Shown here piece by piece: positions 38,489 through 46,578 of a stretch of 64,000 nucleotides of DNA. The stretch spans positions 434,001 to 498,000 of the forward strand of contig JABIXC010000017.1 of assembly GCA_018666775.1 (NCBI GenBank), given 5' to 3'. Made by a program: the position numbers and the translations under genes. Source of the stretch: Rhodospirillales bacterium. Lineage in GTDB: Bacteria; Pseudomonadota; Alphaproteobacteria; SMXQ01. How positions within the stretch are numbered: the stretch's first letter is position 1; every line of letters starts with the position of its first letter. The notes below the pieces were generated by a model. It was not told the DNA's origin. It saw only the letters and a list, made by a program, of their open reading frames with translations, and did no database searches.

Positions 38489-40333
38489 TTAAGTTGCAAA
38501 GGCATCACGGCGCTGGGTGATGGTATCAACCAACGCTGGTTGGCCTGCTTTGACACGGGCAATTGCCCGGCGCAACGCAGGCTGAATGTCTTCACAACGA
38601 TCGATCGGGCCTTCACCGTACCAACCCATGGCGCGGGCAAGACCTGCAAAGTCGGGATCTGGATCGCAAAGGTCCATACCGATGTGGGCCTTATCGACCG
38701 ATGTTTTACGCAATTGCGCCATACGAATTTGGTGTTCCCAATCGTTGTAATAGGCACGGTTGTTATACATAACGATCAACATGGGCAGTTTGTGTTTGGC
38801 GGCAATCCACAAGGAACCGGCATCAAACATCAAATCACCGTCGGGCTGAATATCGACGACCAGACGCCCCTTGTCCCGGTTTGCCAACGCGGCACCCAGT
38901 GACAGGCCAATCTGGGTGGATGTACCCAATGACTTGCCCGGACGACGGTAATGTTCATCAAAGGTCCAGATTTTACGCGCCCAATCTTCCAATGCACCGG
39001 CTGAAAGGACCCAGTCCTCTTCCTTGATAACCTCCCAGATTTCGGTGGCCAGCACCGCATGGGGGATCGGGGACATGGCCCGCAACTTCTTGTTCTGACC
39101 AGCCTTGCGCCAAACGGTCTTGGCAGCGGCGGTCTTTTTACCGATTTTTTCACCACGGGCTTTCAGGCGCTTTTTCAAAGCCGGGCCACCCTTTGCAATC
39201 AGGCGCTTGCAAGCAGCCGTCAACATGGGAATGGCAAGGTCTGTGTCGCCAATAATGCGCAGGCTGAATGGCATCAAACGCTGATAATCAAGGGACCAAC
39301 CCGAAATTTTCAGCTCGCCAAAGCCGATATCCACATATTTACACCCTTTGGGGGTCTTGGGCTTCAACGTCCGGGTGGTGGAAACCAGCTTGGTGGTGGG
39401 GCGTTCCCAATCTTCCACATCAAGACCAACAATCAGATCAACATCGTCCCACACACCATCAATCATGGACAAGTTCAGAGGATGGACACCCGGAAAATTA
39501 CAGCGGGCATCAAGATCGAAAACACCAGCCTGAACGGTATTGGCCAGTTCAATCAAGGCATCATAGCCTTCTACGGAACGGCCCGCATATTCAGCCAAAA
39601 GCATTGGGTTTTTGGCTTTAACCAGCATCTCAGCCGCTTTTTCCAGCTCCCGCGCATCAGGCGACATCTTGGCTGGAACCTTGACCGCATCTTTTGGCGG
39701 AAGGGCAATTTTACGTTCCAGGCTTTCTTCCTGAAGCCACGCGTCATAGCACATGTAAATTGGGCCATTGGGCTGTGTCATCATGACCGAAAAGGCTCTG
39801 GCAAAGGATTCTGGAATACCATCGACCGTCGCTGGCTGGGCATCAAATTTCACATATTCGCGAATTGTTGCACCCTGGCCGTTGGCGCTATGAATCCAGT
39901 CAATCTTTGGACGACGACGGGTTTCATTCAACGGACCCGTTGCGCCAATGATGAAGATCGGTGCGCGATCAATATAGGCATAGTAAATCGCCATATTGGA
40001 ATGCAGCAAACCAACCAGATTGTGAACAATGGCGACCATGGGGGTGTTCGTTGCCCGGGCATAACCATGGGCAATCTGAACTGCCGTTTCTTCATGGGTA
40101 CACAACATCATATGCGGATAGTTGCCGCCGTAATTGACGATGGAATCATGCAAGCCGCGATAACTGGCACCAGGATTAAGGGCCGCATAGGGCATGTCGT
40201 ACATATGGAGCATGTCGACGATGACATCGGAATTAAACCCACCAGCGCCTGCGCGCTTGACCTTTGGCTTTTTCGGATTGGGAATGGGTTTACGGAAGGG
40301 CTTCTTTGATGCCGTCTTTTTTGTCGTCGCCAT
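38489..40333 (-). CDS. Thiamine diphosphate-dependent enzyme, acetolactate synthase-like
   Basis: 614 residues with the three-domain ThDP fold. The ThDP-activating glutamate is E81 in CTHEETAVQIAHGYAR, and the metal-binding motif is PDGDLMFD to MYNNRAYY at about 497-529, with GDL in place of the usual GDG. The family covers acetolactate synthase, benzoylformate decarboxylase and others; the specific reaction is not recognised. The N terminus (MATTKKTASKKPFRKPIPNP, up to about residue 28) is an unusual lysine-rich extension with no signal-like hydrophobic stretch. The operon with ubiX and a TTT carrier suggests action on an imported acid. Confidence 0.85.
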   Translation of the reverse strand: MATTKKTASKKPFRKPIPNPKKPKVKRAGAGGFNSDVIVDMLHMYDMPYAALNPGASYRGLHDSIVNYGGNYPHMMLCTHEETAVQIAHGYARATNTPMVAIVHNLVGLLHSNMAIYYAYIDRAPIFIIGATGPLNETRRRPKIDWIHSANGQGATIREYVKFDAQPATVDGIPESFARAFSVMMTQPNGPIYMCYDAWLQEESLERKIALPPKDAVKVPAKMSPDARELEKAAEMLVKAKNPMLLAEYAGRSVEGYDALIELANTVQAGVFDLDARCNFPGVHPLNLSMIDGVWDDVDLIVGLDVEDWERPTTKLVSTTRTLKPKTPKGCKYVDIGFGELKISGWSLDYQRLMPFSLRIIGDTDLAIPMLTAACKRLIAKGGPALKKRLKARGEKIGKKTAAAKTVWRKAGQNKKLRAMSPIPHAVLATEIWEVIKEEDWVLSAGALEDWARKIWTFDEHYRRPGKSLGTSTQIGLSLGAALANRDKGRLVVDIQPDGDLMFDAGSLWIAAKHKLPMLIVMYNNRAYYNDWEHQIRMAQLRKTSVDKAHIGMDLCDPDPDFAGLARAMGWYGEGPIDRCEDIQPALRRAIARVKAGQPALVDTITQRRDAFAT

Positions 40334-40645
40334 TTTAAATCAGTTTCCTCTCAGGTTTTTTATGCGTGCGCATCAATCCGTATTGGATAACGCGCATACA
40401 AAAATTAGCACTTCTCAATCTTGCAGGAAATCACCGCCCGTAGCTAATGCTTTGGAACCATGATCAACCTCATGGTCACAAAACGGGTACTCCCTGTTTG
40501 AACCCCCTCAAGAGCCCATGCCATCGACCCATTTTATGGGTTCTCTACAGCGGGCGCACTTTGGCAGGGCAAAAGCAAACTTGCAAGTAATTTGGGGCTC
40601 AAAACCTGCGATTTTTCACAAGTTTTGAGCCCCGCATTTCAAGCG
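40334..40645. other. Intergenic region with 12-base inverted repeat
   Basis: 312 bases between the ThDP gene start and the tctC stop, both on the minus strand. GGGGCTCAAAAC (40594-40605) and GTTTTGAGCCCC (40622-40633) form a perfect 12-base inverted repeat, 13 bases after the tctC stop. No T-run follows on either strand, so it may be a 3' stabilising hairpin rather than a terminator. The rest probably holds the promoter of the ThDP-ubiX-tctAB operon. Confidence 0.5.
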
Positions 40646-41929
40646 TTATTTACAATCAATCTTAAGTGCCTTTTGGGCCCCTTTGACTGTATAGGTGCAG
40701 CGCATGCCTTTCTTAAGCGCTTGGCGCTTGGCCTTGGCGCCAGCGACGGTAATTTTGGTCTTTTTACCAACCCGAAGCTTGCCTTTTGTACCCTTACCCT
40801 TCCATTTGACCCGCTTGCCACCGCGCTTGATCCCGGTGATCTTGCCCATGTGAACAGACGTTTTAACAACAGCCTTGCTGATTTTGATGTTGTTCTTGGA
40901 TGAAATGGCTTTACCCGCATGGGCAATCACATCCTTGGGCAGTGCATAAAGCCGGTCCAAAAGCTTGTGAATACCGGCACCACTGACGGGATTGATCGGC
41001 AGGCGTCCCTTCTTGGCTTCGGCCAGGAACTTGGGATCCTTTACCGCCGCATCAAACGCGGCCCGCACGGCGGCAACCCGGTCTTTGGGGACACCAGGCC
41101 CCATGGCAAAGGGGCGGCCCATAACCAGACCGGCCAAGACCACATCAAGCGCCTGCTGGTCTTTCTTGTTCTTGATATATTTTCCGACCAAAGGCACATG
41201 CTTCAAGTCTGGATGGCTGGAAGGTGCGATTTGCAAGGGGAAAACGACCAACTTTTTGTCGATCCATTTTTTGCGGGTGGACACCACAGATGACCAAGAC
41301 CAAGCGCAACGGCCATGAACTTCGCCACGTTGCATGGCCAAATTAATATCGGCACCACCGGGATAGCCGGTGATGAGGCGCAGCTTGGTGCCAATCAGGT
41401 TGTTCAAAACCATGGCTTGGGTATCGGTTCCCGAACCGGCACCAGTGCCACCAACAATGGGATTACCATTGAACAGGTCATCCACCGTCTTGATCGGTGA
41501 TGTGTGCCAAAAAGCGCAGACGCTATATTCCTGATTAAGGCTACCAATCCAGTTGAATTTATCAGCCTTGAAGCGAACCTTCTTATTTCCAATCAAGTCT
41601 TCCAACGGAACCTGACGACCAATATGGCCCATATTGGTGCCATCCTGCGGGAAGGAATTGTATAGCGAATTTGCAAGGCGCAGGCCGCCTGCACCCGTAT
41701 AGTTCTTTGGAACGATGGACGGATTGCCCGGAATATGGCGCGTGATATGGCGGGCCAAGGTCCGCGCATACCGGTCATAACCACCACCAGCGGAATAGCC
41801 GATATACATGGTCATCTTGTTGCGCTTGTAAAAATCAGAAAGTGAACTTGCATCGGCAACGGCACCCATCGTACCCAGCACGAAAGCACCTGCAGCAAGT
41901 GCCCCTGTCGTTTTAATGAATAATTTCAT
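40646..41929 (-). CDS. tctC: TTT solute-binding protein TctC with C-terminal extension (copy 2)
   Basis: 427 residues from ATG 41929. This start has AGGGAG at the right distance and gives a normal signal peptide (MKLFIKTTGALAAGAFVLGT, ending VADAS); the longer frame to 42019 was rejected. The binding domain has MTMYIGYSAGGGYDRYAR and GTGAGSGTDTQAM. The extra C-terminal domain is at 362-427 (GKITGIKRGGKRV ... KIDCK). It is closest to the copy at 45158: both have an FNWIGSLN segment and a W-rich GRCxWSWSS segment. Its permease is probably the fused TctAB encoded downstream. Confidence 0.9.
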   Translation of the reverse strand: MKLFIKTTGALAAGAFVLGTMGAVADASSLSDFYKRNKMTMYIGYSAGGGYDRYARTLARHITRHIPGNPSIVPKNYTGAGGLRLANSLYNSFPQDGTNMGHIGRQVPLEDLIGNKKVRFKADKFNWIGSLNQEYSVCAFWHTSPIKTVDDLFNGNPIVGGTGAGSGTDTQAMVLNNLIGTKLRLITGYPGGADINLAMQRGEVHGRCAWSWSSVVSTRKKWIDKKLVVFPLQIAPSSHPDLKHVPLVGKYIKNKKDQQALDVVLAGLVMGRPFAMGPGVPKDRVAAVRAAFDAAVKDPKFLAEAKKGRLPINPVSGAGIHKLLDRLYALPKDVIAHAGKAISSKNNIKISKAVVKTSVHMGKITGIKRGGKRVKWKGKGTKGKLRVGKKTKITVAGAKAKRQALKKGMRCTYTVKGAQKALKIDCK

Positions 41930-42090
41930 AAATTTACTCCCTGTTTTAGAAGTTATATTTTCGCCAATTCTGGCATGGTTTATTTTTATCGTTACCCAAC
42001 CCCAAAGGGGATCAGGCACAGTGTTGAATTGGCAAAAAGACTAGCCTTACCAGAGCCGGGGCACAAGACTAACCCGCCCTAAAATGGCGC

Positions 42091-42618
42091 TTAATGAATC
42101 AGGCTGGGGGTGCCAAAGAATTCGATCAAAAGGGCTGCAAACAGCCCTGATAAAGGGGGCAAAAGAGCAGAGGCGACAAACCGGGTCACTGCAAATCGGG
42201 TACCCATCAATGGGACTTCAAACATAAATATCCGATGCAGCCCCCAAACCGAACCAGAGGTCAGAAATGCTATCACCGCAGGAATACCGGCACCGGATTT
42301 CAAAAGGGCAACAACCACCGGAAAAATCACCAATGGCCCGCCCGGGAAAAAGGGACCAACCGCACAGCCGATCAAAATGCCGCGCCAGCCTGACCCTTCA
42401 CCCAACCACGTCGCAATGAGCTCTCTTGGTAATATATAGGCAAGAAACCCGGCCGCCAGTAGCGCACAAATGATGCGCGGCCCATTAACAATGAACATCT
42501 CAAAGCCACGAACAACGCCCTTTTTCCATTCACCATCGCCTTTGCGCAAGGCAATCACAAAAACGACCGCTACCAACGCCCAAATAATGAAAAAACTGGG
42601 GCCGAATATTGCTGGCAT
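42091..42618 (-). CDS. Half-size permease (second of pair)
   Basis: 175 residues with about five membrane segments. ATG 42618, one base after the stop of the upstream permease gene, has GGGGAGGG ahead; the longer frame to 42684 was rejected. The segment GCAVGPFFPGGPLVIFPVVV with a later SGSVWGLHR resembles permeases of the DUF318/YraQ type, in which two such halves occur in one chain. The partner gene overlaps in function and is probably needed for an active unit. Substrate unknown. Confidence 0.75.
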   Translation of the reverse strand: MPAIFGPSFFIIWALVAVVFVIALRKGDGEWKKGVVRGFEMFIVNGPRIICALLAAGFLAYILPRELIATWLGEGSGWRGILIGCAVGPFFPGGPLVIFPVVVALLKSGAGIPAVIAFLTSGSVWGLHRIFMFEVPLMGTRFAVTRFVASALLPPLSGLFAALLIEFFGTPSLIH

Positions 42619-42619
42619 A

Positions 42620-43222
42620 TCAGCCCTCCCCTTTTTGATCGGGTTTTGGGATGGGCCGCAACGTAAGCGGCAAACGCGCGGCAATCAGGCCGGCCACAAC
42701 AGGCAGGATAAGAACCGCAAGCATTCGATAAACCGTAATTTCAACACCAAGTAAGGGCAGTTCCCAGACCAAAAGCCGCTGGAACCCGAGCAGTGACCAG
42801 CCCGTAAGGTAGGCCACCAAAGCCCCGCGCGAGGCACCGGACATATAAAATGCCACCACGATAGGAAAGGATGTCATGGGGCCACCCGGGGTCAGGGCAC
42901 CAACAACGGAACCGATACAGATGCCCCGAAGGCCAGATTCTTCTCCAACCCATTTCGCTACCAGTTGCGGGGGTAAAACCACCTGAACCAATCCGGCCAG
43001 GATCATGCCCCCCAGCATCCGGGGCAACAAGAACAGCAGCATGTCGACATCGCCGATTAAGGCATCGCGCACCGCACCTGGACCTTTGGTTTCCCAGGTC
43101 ATCCACCCGGCAAGGACGGCAACGCCAAGAAAGACGAAGATCGAGGGACCAAAAGCCTCACGAAGGAAAGAACGTTTTGAACCCCGCATCAGGGTTTTAC
43201 CTTTGTCATGATCAGGCATCAT
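42620..43222 (-). CDS. Half-size permease (first of pair)
   Basis: 200 residues, with membrane segments at about 27-45, 62-85, 100-125, 130-150 and 160-185. GSVVGALTPGGPMTSFPIVV is the counterpart of the PFFPGGPLVIFPVV segment in the gene just downstream, so the two are paralogues. They may form a heterodimer equal to one full DUF318-type permease (inference). It lies between a terminated ubiD gene and tctC copy 2; a role in export or uptake of a pathway product is possible. Confidence 0.75.
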   Translation of the reverse strand: MMPDHDKGKTLMRGSKRSFLREAFGPSIFVFLGVAVLAGWMTWETKGPGAVRDALIGDVDMLLFLLPRMLGGMILAGLVQVVLPPQLVAKWVGEESGLRGICIGSVVGALTPGGPMTSFPIVVAFYMSGASRGALVAYLTGWSLLGFQRLLVWELPLLGVEITVYRMLAVLILPVVAGLIAARLPLTLRPIPKPDQKGEG

Positions 43223-43250
43223 ACCCTGAAAGCAGCCAAAAAATTGGCAT

Positions 43251-43280
43251 AAAAAAAGGGGCGCCCAAGAGGGCGCCCCT
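43251..43280 (-). terminator. Terminator after ubiD (minus strand)
   Basis: AGGGGCGCCC and GGGCGCCCCT pair perfectly (10 bases) around a four-base loop, followed on the minus strand by seven T. It sits 15 bases after the ubiD stop and separates ubiD from the permease pair. Confidence 0.9.
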
Positions 43281-43294
43281 TAATCTGTACCAAA

Positions 43295-44764
43295 CTAATC
43301 CAGTAAGTGTTTCCACTTGGCGTGGGTTTTGGCCGCAAGTTCAGGCGAAGATTCCGCAACGGGTGGGAATTCGTCTTTCCATTCGAAGGGCCGACAGGCA
43401 TCAACGATGGCGCGGGAATTGAAGTTATCACCCGGTTTTTTACGCGGATCCAAAGCACCGGACCACGCACGACGGGTAATATCGATGTCATCGATGGGAT
43501 CACAGCGCGACGCCATGGCCCAGGTAACATCCCAAAGGTTTGATGGATCAATGTCTTCATCAACAACAACGGCCCAACGACCCAGATAGTTACCGGCATG
43601 GACGTTACAGCAAAGCTGAGCCGCCTGACGGGAATGACCGGGATAGGAGTTTTTGATGGAAATCACGTTGAACAGACGGCCGCCACCATTTTGGTGACAC
43701 CATACGCCTTGGACGCCGGGAAGACCGGCATTTTCAACCTGATCCCAAACCAGTGCTGATTTGATAACAGACTTGGACAAGGTATAATCTGACGGCGGAC
43801 GGCCAGGACGGGCCATGGTGATGACGGGGTTGTTACGATAGTAAACCCGCTTCACCTTCACGACGGGATCTTCACGCACGGAAGATGCGTAATACCCGGT
43901 CCATTCACCAAACGGCCCTTCGGGACGTTCATCATCCATGACGATTTCGCCTTCGATGCAAATCTCGCCATAAGCCGGGATCGGCAGGCCATGGATTTCA
44001 GATTTGATCATATCAAACGGTGCACCGCGATGTCCGGCCGCATACGAGAATTCAGAAACCCCGTACTGGATTTCGTTACCCGCTGCCAGGAACATCAAGG
44101 GATCATGGCCAACGCTAATGGCAACCGGGCAAGGCTTGCCCTGAGCAAAGTATTTTTCACGGATCAAACGACCATGCTTGCCCGGGCTCATCCACAAACC
44201 AACGGTGTTCTTGTCATGGACCATGACACGATAGGTGCCAAGGTTAACCCAATCAGAATCCGGGTCCTGCATAATGACCAAATCACCGGTACCGATATAA
44301 CGCCCGCCATCAAGTTCATGAAGCAGTGGCACAGGGAATTTCAACAGATCGACGTCATCGTCGCGATCCACATTTTCCAAAATTGGGCCGGTATTGACGA
44401 ACCGCGAGGGAATTGCCTCGAAATCCTTCATACGGTCGCGGTACCAACGCACCACATCCATGGCGCCGGTGGGTTCAGGGAACCCAAGGGTCATGGCCAA
44501 ACGCTTGATGGAATTGGTCATTCCGGAAAGAATTCTGAAGCCCGGCTCATAGCCTGGAATGTTATCAAACAGCAACGCTGGGGGATCTTCCGGTGTTGCG
44601 TGATAAATCATTTCGGCAATTGCGCCGATTTCCAAATTCCAGTCCGCACCATCAATTTTCTTCAATTCGCCCATATCGTCGACACGGTCGAGCCATTCAC
44701 GAAGATCCTGATGGGGGGCGCCGTATTCTTTATACGCGCCTTTTTTTGGGGTGTCGTTCGCCAC
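43295..44764 (-). CDS. UbiD-family decarboxylase (canonical active site)
   Basis: Prenyl-FMN-dependent (de)carboxylase of aromatic or unsaturated acids, 489 residues. The prenyl-FMN-binding region is NLGTYRVMVHDKNTVGLWM with R179. The catalytic glutamates are E282 and E287 in PEGPFGEWTGYY, so the Arg-Glu-Glu set of UbiD/Fdc enzymes is complete. The substrate is not deducible; the ubiX gene 5 kb downstream can supply cofactor. The start is GTG 44764 behind AGGAGAG. It has its own terminator and a 393-base leader region, so it is probably a single-gene unit. Confidence 0.93.
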   Translation of the reverse strand: MANDTPKKGAYKEYGAPHQDLREWLDRVDDMGELKKIDGADWNLEIGAIAEMIYHATPEDPPALLFDNIPGYEPGFRILSGMTNSIKRLAMTLGFPEPTGAMDVVRWYRDRMKDFEAIPSRFVNTGPILENVDRDDDVDLLKFPVPLLHELDGGRYIGTGDLVIMQDPDSDWVNLGTYRVMVHDKNTVGLWMSPGKHGRLIREKYFAQGKPCPVAISVGHDPLMFLAAGNEIQYGVSEFSYAAGHRGAPFDMIKSEIHGLPIPAYGEICIEGEIVMDDERPEGPFGEWTGYYASSVREDPVVKVKRVYYRNNPVITMARPGRPPSDYTLSKSVIKSALVWDQVENAGLPGVQGVWCHQNGGGRLFNVISIKNSYPGHSRQAAQLCCNVHAGNYLGRWAVVVDEDIDPSNLWDVTWAMASRCDPIDDIDITRRAWSGALDPRKKPGDNFNSRAIVDACRPFEWKDEFPPVAESSPELAAKTHAKWKHLLD

Positions 44765-45157
44765 TGTTCACCACTCTCCTAATTAATCGGGGCAGATAAA
44801 TTCCGCCCACTCTCTCGTTTACCCGATACAGAGGAAATACGCCCTCATGCTCGGCCTCTTTTGGCCAGCAACCCCGCACCAATATTTTTTTAGCAGCCCT
44901 TTGAGCTGCAAAATCCACAGCCTTTACAGACTGTAGAACCGGGGCATCGCTGACAAACAGGCCCCGCTTATAACCAATCGCGCGAAGAAGTTCAAAACTA
45001 TTCTATAAGACTTAAGACAGCCTTCGAAACAGACCCTCTGGCACCTGCTAAAACTTTCCCCCATCTGTCTGTTTAAACAGGGTTTTCCAGCATCAGCACA
45101 AAAAAACGCCCCCCGCAAAAAGCGGGAGGCGTATCAATTTGTTTTATTTTATCGGGA
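44765..45157. other. Intergenic region upstream of ubiD
   Basis: 393 bases between the ubiD start and the tctC stop (both minus). It holds the tctC terminator (45101-45131) and, presumably, the ubiD promoter. No gene-like reading frame with family resemblance or RNA gene was seen. Confidence 0.5.
45101..45131 (-). terminator. Terminator after tctC copy 3 (minus strand)
   Basis: On the minus strand CGCCTCCCGC pairs with GCGGGGGGCG (one G-T pair) around TTTTT, followed by six T. It lies 27 bases after the tctC stop. Confidence 0.88.
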
Positions 45158-46447
45158 TTATTTGCAATCGAGCGACTTCGCCCGGGTGCCTGACCCCTTG
45201 TAAACGATCTTGCAGGTCATGCCTTTTTTGATGGCCTTGCGTTTGGCCTTCGCACCATTGACCTTCACCTTGGTCTTGGAACCAGACACCTTAACCTTTG
45301 CCTTGGAACCATCCGTCAGCTTGAAGCTGATCCGCCGCCCGCCACGTTTCGTCTTGGTAACCTTGCCGCTTACCTTCAGCCACGGAAACACTTTCTTTTC
45401 AACCGTGGTCTTGGTCAGACGACTGGTAGCCGCTGCAGCAGCTTCAACAATGTCTTTCGGTGACGCATAGACATCTTTAATCAAGGCTTCGATTTCCTGA
45501 CCCGTCACCGGCTGGACTTCCATCTTGATCTTATTGGCTTCTTTCAAGAAGGTCGCATCCTTGACCATGGCGTTAAAGCCATCACGCAGCGCCTTGACGC
45601 GGTCTGCAGGTACACCTGGAGGTGCCAGGAAAGGCCGTCCCATGGTTTGACGGGCGAAAATCAAGCGCAGGGTTTTGCGATCTCGATCTGTTTTAGCCAA
45701 ATCCATAACCAGTGGTACACCCGGCAATTCCGAATGAGACCTCAGGGCCATCTGAACCAGAATGTTGATTTTTTTGTCGCGGACCCAATCAGGACGCGTG
45801 GTCTTGACCGAGGACCATGACCAACCACAACGACCGTGTGATTCACCGCGTTCCATGGCAACCGTCAAGGTGGAGCCACCGGGGTAACCGGTAATCAACT
45901 TGAATTTGGTTCCTAAAATATTGTTGGCGGCAATGGCAAAATCAACACCATCAGACCCTTGGGCCGTGGTCGCCAAAATCACTTCTTTTTTCATGGCATC
46001 CTGGATCGTTTTGATCCCAGTTTTATGCCACGTCACACAGGTGGACACTTCGTTGTTCAATGATCCGATCCAGTTGAACTTGGTCGCATCAAATTTTGGG
46101 CCCTTACGGCCAAACAAAGGTTCCATCGCAATACCGCGACCAACGATCCCAATGGCTGAGCCATCTTTGGGAAATGTGTTATAAAGCGCATTGGCTAGAA
46201 CAATAGAGCCAGCCCCTGTTTTGTTTTTAGCAACCATCCTGGGGTTACCCGGCATATGTTTGCCCATGTGGCGCGCCAATGTACGGCCATAACGATCATA
46301 GCCACCGCCAGCGGCATAGCCGATGTAAACGGTGATGCGTTTGGATTTATAAAAACTTTTGGCATCGGCCAAAGCCGTTGTGGCCCCCATTGAGCCCGCC
46401 AGCAAGCTGGCAGCGCCCAAAGCGCCGATTAAACGTAGTGATTTCAT
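45158..46447 (-). CDS. tctC: TTT solute-binding protein TctC with C-terminal extension (copy 3)
   Basis: 429 residues from ATG 46447, which follows GGGGAGAG; the longer frame to 46546 was rejected. Signal peptide to about residue 27 (GATTALADA). The binding domain has ITVYIGYAAGGGYDRYGR and RCGWSWSSVKTTR. The added basic domain is at 361-429 (GKVTKTKRGGRRISF, then KKGMTCKIVYKG, ending SLDCK). No TctA/TctB is adjacent, so it is either an orphan that uses the permeases of the other loci or a sensor. It is preceded by tauD (131 bases). Confidence 0.9.
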   Translation of the reverse strand: MKSLRLIGALGAASLLAGSMGATTALADAKSFYKSKRITVYIGYAAGGGYDRYGRTLARHMGKHMPGNPRMVAKNKTGAGSIVLANALYNTFPKDGSAIGIVGRGIAMEPLFGRKGPKFDATKFNWIGSLNNEVSTCVTWHKTGIKTIQDAMKKEVILATTAQGSDGVDFAIAANNILGTKFKLITGYPGGSTLTVAMERGESHGRCGWSWSSVKTTRPDWVRDKKINILVQMALRSHSELPGVPLVMDLAKTDRDRKTLRLIFARQTMGRPFLAPPGVPADRVKALRDGFNAMVKDATFLKEANKIKMEVQPVTGQEIEALIKDVYASPKDIVEAAAAATSRLTKTTVEKKVFPWLKVSGKVTKTKRGGRRISFKLTDGSKAKVKVSGSKTKVKVNGAKAKRKAIKKGMTCKIVYKGSGTRAKSLDCK

Positions 46448-46578
46448 GAAACTCTCCCCTGTTATATGCACAAGATGCGCATCCTGATTATTTCTAGCAG
46501 AAAGATCAAGCCTGAGGGTAAAAACGCCCCCTACCCGATTATTCACGCCAGATTATTCCTAAAGGCATTTGCCTACTA

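Noticed and set aside
39059-40309. Long open frame (416 codons) on the plus strand
   Set aside because: It lies entirely opposite the ThDP enzyme gene, whose ThDP, metal and substrate motifs are intact on the minus strand. The plus-strand product shows no family features and no ribosome site.
40594-40633. 12-base inverted repeat as a rho-independent terminator
   Set aside because: Perfect arms, but no T-run on either strand. It is listed only as an inverted repeat.
43295-44764. UbiD at 43295 as the ubiquinone biosynthesis enzyme
   Set aside because: No ubiquinone genes are near, and its neighbours are carriers and catabolic genes. A catabolic role is more likely, though not proved.
44924-45118. 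Small cysteine-rich open frame on the minus strand
   Set aside because: 64 codons overlapping the tctC terminator, with no ribosome site and no family resemblance. Probably chance.
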